Shown one piece after another: positions 59,096 to 64,000 of a stretch of 64,000 nucleotides of DNA. The stretch is from Sphingomonas koreensis (GTDB lineage: Bacteria > Pseudomonadota > Alphaproteobacteria > Sphingomonadales > Sphingomonadaceae). The notes under the pieces were generated by a model. It had not been told where the DNA came from. It made no database searches and worked only from the letters and a program-made list of their open reading frames with translations. Location: the NCBI RefSeq assembly GCF_002797435.1, contig NZ_PGEN01000001.1, positions 3,966,501 through 4,030,500 of the forward strand, read 5' to 3'. Each line of letters begins with the position of its first letter. The first letter of the stretch is position 1. The position numbers and the translations under genes were made by a program.

Positions 59096-62000
59096 ATGGC
59101 CGCTCCCATCGGCAAGGATTTGCGAGGAGACGGGGACATCGGGATTCGCGGTGGGAAACGGGTTGGCGCCTGGCTGATCGGCGCGCTGATGCTCGCCATG
59201 ATCCTGCCCGCGCGCGCGCTCGACCCTGAGCGCAAGCTCGCCCAGCTCCACCACACGGCGTGGACGATCGAGGATGGCGCGCCGCCCGATGTCTGGGCGC
59301 TCGCGCAATCGGCGGACGGCTTTCTGTGGCTGGGGACCGGGGGCGGCCTCTACCGGTTCGACGGCGTTCGATTCGAGGAGTTTCGGCCCGCTCCGGGCGA
59401 GCGCCTCCCTTCGGCCAATATCAACTCCCTTTACGCTGCTCCCGGCGGCGATCTCTGGATCGGCTTCGAAGCGGGGCAGATATCGCGGTTGCGGGGCGGC
59501 AGGCTGAAGACCTTCTCGCCAACCGGTAGCGGCGCGTCGGTCTTTCAGATTGCCGGCGATCGGAACGGCGGCATTTGGGCGGCGACGACGAGCAGAGGGC
59601 AGGGCGGACTTACGCACTTCGCCGGCGGCAGATGGACGATTGTGGGGCCTGAGCGCGGCTTGCCGCCCGGAGGCGTCTCGAGCGTGCTCGCTGCGCGCGA
59701 CGGATCGGTCTGGGCCGCAACAGCCGGATGGCTATGGGTACTGCGGCCCAAGGCGCAACGCTTCGAGCGGACCCGTGAGCGAGCTCTCGATCGCGCGCGC
59801 ATCTTCCAGGCGCGCGACGGCCGAATCTGGCTCTCGCCGGGCGGCAGCCTGCCGATCCATGCCATCGCGGATGCGCTTCAGCCGCCGGGACTCGGTGTTT
59901 CGCCGATGGCGCCCGTCGCGCCGGGCGTCGAGGGAAGCGGTGAGCAGCTCTGGGTCGATCGCGACAATGTTTTCTGGGGCGCACGGAGGGGCGGCGGCAT
60001 TTTCCGGATTGCTCCCGCGCGGCACGGCACCGGGTCGACCGATTTGCCGATCGAGCGCTTCACGCTTGCCGACGGGCTGAGCTCCGACATCGCCAGTCCG
60101 CTGCTGGAGGATCGCGAAGGGAATATCTGGGTCGGTACCAATCTCGGCCTCGATCGGTTTCGCGCCACCAATGCGATCGCGGCGTCAGGCTTGCCCACCA
60201 CGTCGCGCCAGGGTTTCCAGGCCGCAGCCGACAAAGACGGCGCCGTCTTCGTGGTCACGGGTGACCGATTGTTCAAGGTCCGTCCCGACCGCAATGCCGA
60301 GGTGATTACGCGGCTTGAACAGCGGCCTCGATCGATTCATGTCGATCGTGCGGGCAGCGTCTGGATCGGGTTCGATCGGGGCATTGCCCGTCTCGATGGC
60401 ACGCGTCTCCGCTTCGTGACATTGCACGGGGGTGCCAGCGGCGCCGTTTTCGGCTGGCTCGAAACCCCGGGCGGCCTGCTCTGCGCATCTGTGCTCGGTC
60501 AAGGCATCTACTGTGACAGTCCGACCGGTTGGGTGCGCGCCCCGGCACCGCTCGGCACCCTGCAGCGCGCCCCGATACAGATGATCGCGGATAACGCGAA
60601 CCGGCTTTGGCTCAATTACGAAGACCAGCTCGTGATGCTCGATGGTGCGCAGCGGCGGGTTTTCGAGGCAAAGCAGGATCTTGCGATCGGCAGCATCGAG
60701 ATCGTTACGGCCCTCGATGACAAGGTCTACGCGCTCGGCGACTTTGGCTTGGCCTGGTTCGACGGACGACGCTTCCGGACGCTGCGATCCGATCGCCATC
60801 CCGCGCTGAGCCGCATCTCAGGCATCGCCAAAGGCGCAGACGGCGCGATCTGGCTCAACGGGCTCAAAGGTGTCGTTCGCATCCAGCCTGCCGATCTGGC
60901 TTCGGCTTTTGCCGGTCCCGATGGCGATCTGCGCGCCACGCTCTTCGATCTCGACGACGGTTTGCCGGGGGTCGCGCAACAGGATTCGAATACACCGACG
61001 GTAATCTCCGCGAGCGACGGCAGGCTGTGGTTTGTCACCAGCCATGGCGTCGCGTCGATCGATCCGCGCAACCTGTCGCAAAATCCGCTCCCGCCTCCCG
61101 TATCGATTGTCAGGCTCGTTGCCGGCGGGCAATCGTTCGCAGGACTTGCGACGATCGAGCTTCCTGCCGGAACAAGCAGCTTCCAGATCGACTATGCCGC
61201 GCTCAGCCTCTCGATACCCGAACGCGTGCGCTTCCGGTATCAGCTCGAAACCGTCGATCCCGGTTGGGTCGATCCGGGGCGGAGGCGGCAAGCCTTCTAT
61301 ACCGGGCTTGGACCTGGCCGATATCGGTTCCGGGTTATAGCCGCCAACAACGATGGAGTCTGGAACGATACCGGCGCGACGCTGACCGTCATCATTCCCC
61401 CGACGTTTCTGCAGAGCATCTGGTTCAAGATCATGATCGCCGGCGCGCTTCTGGCCGGTGCCTGGTGGCTCTATTCTATGCGCATGCGTCAGATCGCCGC
61501 GACGATCCGGCTGCAGCTCGAGGAGCGTTTGCGCGAGCGCGAACGCATCGCGCGCGAACTCCACGACACGCTGCTGCAGGGCTTTCAGGGACTCGTCTAT
61601 CGCTTTCAGTCAGCGATCAATCAGCTCCCGAAGTCGCATCGCGCGCGCGCCGATCTCGAAGAAGCGCTGGACCTCGCCGACGTTGCACTCGCCGAAGGAC
61701 GCGACCGCGTGCGCAATCTGCGGACCGGCCCGGTCGACGATCACGATGTCGCGCAGCATTTCGCGAACATCGCAGCGCAGAGCGACGCAGCGAACGGCGG
61801 TGCGTTTCAGATCGTCACCGAAGGACGGCCCCGTGCGCTTCAGCCGGTCGTCCGCACTGAAATTTTCCGCATCGGCGACGAGGCCATCCTGAATGCCATC
61901 CGCCATTCACGTGCGCAGAAGACGGTGGTGAATATCGTCTATCATCCGCGTGAATTCAGGCTTCACATCGACGACGATGGAATCGGCATCGCACCCGACC

Positions 62001-62203
62001 TGATCGAACAGGGAGGGCGGCACAATCATTTCGGCATGATCGGCATGCGCGAGCGGGCGGAGGTAATCCGGGGCCGCTTTTCGATCGCCAGCCGGCCCGG
62101 AAGCGGTACCCAGGTGACACTCTCCGTGCCGGCGTCCATAGCCTATCTGCAGAAGGGGAAAAGGAAACGCCTCTTCGGTTGCCGTGCCTTGCTCGGAAAG
62201 TGA
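59096..62203 (+). CDS. Sensor histidine kinase with periplasmic beta-propeller (reg_prop/Y_Y_Y type)
   Basis: I start at ATG 59096 (MAAPIGKDLRGDGDIGIRGG), followed by a signal-like helix (AWLIGALMLAMILPARAL). The 1035-residue product has about 640 residues of two-component propeller repeats (for example GFLWLGTGGGLYRFDG, GNIWVGTNLGLDRF, GSVWIGFDRGIARLDG), a Y_Y_Y domain, one membrane helix (about 780-800), the HisKA_3 motif ERIARELHDTLLQGFQGLVY with His823, and a HATPase with DEAILNAIRHS. It senses something outside the cytoplasm and phosphorylates the next regulator. ATG 59033 is an alternative without a signal advantage. Confidence 0.92.
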   Translation: MAAPIGKDLRGDGDIGIRGGKRVGAWLIGALMLAMILPARALDPERKLAQLHHTAWTIEDGAPPDVWALAQSADGFLWLGTGGGLYRFDGVRFEEFRPAPGERLPSANINSLYAAPGGDLWIGFEAGQISRLRGGRLKTFSPTGSGASVFQIAGDRNGGIWAATTSRGQGGLTHFAGGRWTIVGPERGLPPGGVSSVLAARDGSVWAATAGWLWVLRPKAQRFERTRERALDRARIFQARDGRIWLSPGGSLPIHAIADALQPPGLGVSPMAPVAPGVEGSGEQLWVDRDNVFWGARRGGGIFRIAPARHGTGSTDLPIERFTLADGLSSDIASPLLEDREGNIWVGTNLGLDRFRATNAIAASGLPTTSRQGFQAAADKDGAVFVVTGDRLFKVRPDRNAEVITRLEQRPRSIHVDRAGSVWIGFDRGIARLDGTRLRFVTLHGGASGAVFGWLETPGGLLCASVLGQGIYCDSPTGWVRAPAPLGTLQRAPIQMIADNANRLWLNYEDQLVMLDGAQRRVFEAKQDLAIGSIEIVTALDDKVYALGDFGLAWFDGRRFRTLRSDRHPALSRISGIAKGADGAIWLNGLKGVVRIQPADLASAFAGPDGDLRATLFDLDDGLPGVAQQDSNTPTVISASDGRLWFVTSHGVASIDPRNLSQNPLPPPVSIVRLVAGGQSFAGLATIELPAGTSSFQIDYAALSLSIPERVRFRYQLETVDPGWVDPGRRRQAFYTGLGPGRYRFRVIAANNDGVWNDTGATLTVIIPPTFLQSIWFKIMIAGALLAGAWWLYSMRMRQIAATIRLQLEERLRERERIARELHDTLLQGFQGLVYRFQSAINQLPKSHRARADLEEALDLADVALAEGRDRVRNLRTGPVDDHDVAQHFANIAAQSDAANGGAFQIVTEGRPRALQPVVRTEIFRIGDEAILNAIRHSRAQKTVVNIVYHPREFRLHIDDDGIGIAPDLIEQGGRHNHFGMIGMRERAEVIRGRFSIASRPGSGTQVTLSVPASIAYLQKGKRKRLFGCRALLGK

Positions 62204-62845
62204 ATGATGCCCGCTCGAAAACCAGCGCCCGTGATCAAGCTGATGACGGTCGACGATCATCCACTGCTGCGCGACGGCCTCGCTTCGTTGATCCGCGCCG
62301 AATCCGATATCGAACTGGTCGCCGAAGCCTCGAACGGGATCGAGGCGCTCGAATATTACCGACGCTTCCAGCCCCACGTCACGCTGATGGATTTACAGAT
62401 GCCCGAGATGGGCGGACTCGACGCGATTGCCGCGATCCGCTCCGAATTCGGGAGCGCGCGGATCATCGTGCTGACGACCTACGCCGATGAGAACAAGGCG
62501 GTGCGGGCGCTGAAGGCCGGGGCCGTCGGCTATCTTCTCAAAAGTGCGGTGCGACGGGATCTGCTCGACACGATTCGCGTCGTGCACGCGGGGCAACGCC
62601 GCGTTCCCCCGGACATCGCCTGCCAGATTGCGGCGCACCTCGGCGACGAAGACCTGACCGACCGCGAAATATCGGTGCTGCAACTCGCCGCCGGGGGCAA
62701 CGCCAACAAGCAGATCGCCTGGCAGCTCTCGATCACCGAAGATACGGTCAAGGCGCATATGAAGAGCATCTTCGCCAAGCTCGACGCGTCCGATCGCGCA
62801 CACGCGGTCGTGATCGCGGCCAAGCGAGGATTTATCGAAATCTAG
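62204..62845 (+). CDS. NarL/LuxR-family response regulator
   Basis: The 213-residue product starts immediately after the kinase stop. The receiver has D17/D18, phospho-acceptor Asp63 (TLMDLQMPEMGG), Lys in YLLKSAVRRDLL, and the C-terminal LuxR helix-turn-helix has DLTDREISVLQLAAGG and NKQIAWQLSITEDTVKAHMK. It is the partner of the beta-propeller kinase. The adjacent divergent minus-strand operon is the natural target (inference). Confidence 0.93.
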   Translation: MMPARKPAPVIKLMTVDDHPLLRDGLASLIRAESDIELVAEASNGIEALEYYRRFQPHVTLMDLQMPEMGGLDAIAAIRSEFGSARIIVLTTYADENKAVRALKAGAVGYLLKSAVRRDLLDTIRVVHAGQRRVPPDIACQIAAHLGDEDLTDREISVLQLAAGGNANKQIAWQLSITEDTVKAHMKSIFAKLDASDRAHAVVIAAKRGFIEI

Positions 62846-62920
62846 TCGGCGTTTCCGGGCGCGCGACTGGCTAGCGCACGATTTATCGGTCTGCTGTCCT
62901 GAGCGCTGCAGGAAGCTGTC

Positions 62921-63802
62921 TCACATGGTCGACATTCGATTTGCGATCGCCAGCGCTTGCCGGATCAACGGCATCCGCTTGCGTTCAGTGCGGACCGCCA
63001 GATAGCCCTTGATCTCGATCAGCGACGAACGCGTATCGAGGGGCATTACGCGAATGCGGCTGTCGGGCGGGCATTCCTTCTCGAACATCAGGCTCATGCC
63101 GATCCCTTGCGCGACCGCCTCCCGGATCATCTCGCGCGTGTGCAGTTCCATCGTTCTGCCCGGTGCGATCTCCGCATCGGCGAGCAGGCGATTGACCGTC
63201 GCGAGCGTGCGCGAGGTGGATTCGCGAACCAGTAGCGTCTCGCGCGCGAGCCGCTCGAGCGGAAAGGCGGCAAGACCTTCGTCCGGCCAGGAGGCGGGCA
63301 TGATCGCCACGAGCCGGTCGCTGTAAATCGGCGAATAGGTATAGTCGTTCTGGATTGTCGGTTCGCAGATGATGCCGATATCGACCTGGGCACGGAGCAA
63401 CAGCTCGTTGGTCTGGAGGGCGTTGGCGATGGTGACACGGAACTGAGCGCTGGGCACTGCTGCCTTGAACGCCGCCATGAACTCGGCGGCATAGGGGGGC
63501 GAATCCGCGCCGAGGCGGAGCAGGGTGCCGCTGTCGATATCGTCCTCGCCGAGCAGCGCGCCGATCTCGTCTGCGACGGCGAACAGCTGCCGCGCCTTCT
63601 CGAATAGCTCCTGGCCGGCATTGGTCAGCGTGAGCGGCGGGCGGGAGCCTTCGATCAGCTTGACCTTGTAACGCTCCTCGAGCGCCTTGAGCTGCTTTGA
63701 CAGCGTTGGCTGGGAAATATTCAGCCGTCGTGCGGCGCGGCTGACGCTGCGTTCGCTCGCGACCGCGTAGAACGAGCGCAGATGCAGGAAATTGATGCTC
63801 AA
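62921..63802 (-). CDS. LysR-family regulator, aminoethylphosphonate-catabolism type
   Basis: I start at TTG 63802 (decoded as Met; SINFLHLRSFYAVASERSV follows) because GGGAG lies five bases upstream and no ATG or GTG is close. The 293-residue product has the helix-turn-helix SVSRAARRLNISQPTLSKQL and an effector domain. The pattern ALEERYKVKLIEG resembles LysR regulators found with phosphonate breakdown genes (TIGR03339-like), as I recall. The divergent partial FAD oxidoreductase at 63932 fits that setting. Phosphonate sensing is inference. Confidence 0.85.
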   Translation of the reverse strand: MSINFLHLRSFYAVASERSVSRAARRLNISQPTLSKQLKALEERYKVKLIEGSRPPLTLTNAGQELFEKARQLFAVADEIGALLGEDDIDSGTLLRLGADSPPYAAEFMAAFKAAVPSAQFRVTIANALQTNELLLRAQVDIGIICEPTIQNDYTYSPIYSDRLVAIMPASWPDEGLAAFPLERLARETLLVRESTSRTLATVNRLLADAEIAPGRTMELHTREMIREAVAQGIGMSLMFEKECPPDSRIRVMPLDTRSSLIEIKGYLAVRTERKRMPLIRQALAIANRMSTM

Positions 63803-63931
63803 ACCGACTCCCGCGGTGCGTGCGTCGCACCGTCTATGATCCCCATGCCCCCAATGCATTGGCGCTGATGCGCCGGGGCGATCAAAGCCCTGTGCCGCAG
63901 GATTGTTACAAGTCAGGTCACAGGCAACAGA

Positions 63932-64000
63932 ATGGACAGCAATTTCGACGTGGCGGTGGTGGGGCGCGGGATCGTGGGTCTCGCTCATGCGCTCGCCGCG
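63932..64000 (+). CDS. FAD-dependent oxidoreductase, 3' part beyond the window
   Basis: Only the first 23 codons are inside: MDSNFDVAVVGRGIVGLAHA then LAA. VVGRGIVGLAHA is a dinucleotide-binding loop (GxGxxG) of FAD oxidoreductases and closely matches TIGR03364-type enzymes associated with aminoethylphosphonate metabolism, as I recall. It diverges from the LysR gene. Confidence 0.75.
   Translation, partial: MDSNFDVAVVGRGIVGLAHALAA

Noticed and set aside
1..64000. CRISPR arrays, insertion sequences, phage genes or integrase-tRNA attachment sites
   Set aside because: No repeated spacer pattern, transposase or integrase frame was seen. Both tRNA genes lack flanking direct repeats that I could recognise.

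Overview
The window is a GC-rich chromosomal segment of an alphaproteobacterium, most probably a sphingomonad (Sphingomonas or a close relative). The basis is the very high third-position GC, many GTG/TTG starts and 4-base start/stop overlaps, rpsA followed by ihfB, a large TonB-dependent receptor (TBDT) grouped with SapC, cupin-like and tryptophan-halogenase-like genes, and XapX/DoxX/pirin stress genes. The species assignment is inference. I saw no insertion sequence, prophage, CRISPR array or rRNA.

Layout. (1) 1-7.2 kb, plus strand: a TolC/HlyD/ABC-2 export operon without an ATPase gene, followed by cytochrome bd oxidase cydAB and a DUF2474 micro-protein. (2) 7.2-11.8 kb: an FdhF/YdeP-type molybdopterin oxidoreductase and a DyP peroxidase on the plus strand, facing fdhD-mobA on the minus strand, so a molybdoenzyme lies beside two of its cofactor genes. 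(3) 11.9-18.4 kb, minus strand: two-component system, FtsX-like permease, ATPase, lipoprotein adaptor and outer-membrane lipoprotein, i.e. a complete tripartite ABC efflux system with its own regulators. A 55-residue membrane protein gene lies on the opposite strand between regulator and kinase. (4) 18.5-20.6 kb: an outer-membrane beta-barrel protein with a clear terminator, and a GT4 glycosyltransferase. (5) 20.6-28.6 kb: the Kdp potassium system in an unusual order, with kdpD divergent from a micro-ORF-kdpF-A-B-C-E operon and a recognisable KdpE-type box between them.

(6) 28.7-40.6 kb: a beta-glucan utilisation locus made of a GH16 endoglucanase, MFS transporter, GH3 glucosidase, TBDT, SapC, cupin-like protein, flavin-dependent halogenase-like protein and LacI regulator. 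Three copies of an operator with the core G-N-G-AACGTT-C-N-C lie in front of GH16, GH3 and the TBDT. They tie the divergent transcripts into one probable LacI regulon. (7) 40.6-48.3 kb: housekeeping genes, namely tRNA-Leu, ihfB, rpsA, a small unknown gene, ald with a divergent Lrp-type regulator, the potassium transporter kup with a possible 14-codon leader, a 2H phosphoesterase and tRNA-Met.

(8) 48.3-63.8 kb: DoxX and pirin with a divergent LysR. Then comes a long minus-strand series (XapX, unknown membrane protein, Tat-exported amidohydrolase with a Cys/His-rich tail, DoxX, MFS fused to a monooxygenase-like domain, alginate-export-type porin), preceded by an isochorismatase-type hydrolase and a Tat-exported alpha/beta hydrolase. 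A large beta-propeller histidine kinase with a NarL-type regulator diverges from this series and is the obvious candidate regulator. The window ends with a LysR regulator divergent from the first codons of an FAD-dependent oxidoreductase.

Where I moved a start inward from the longest open frame, the reason (Shine-Dalgarno sequence, signal peptide, family length or overlap) is given in the entry.
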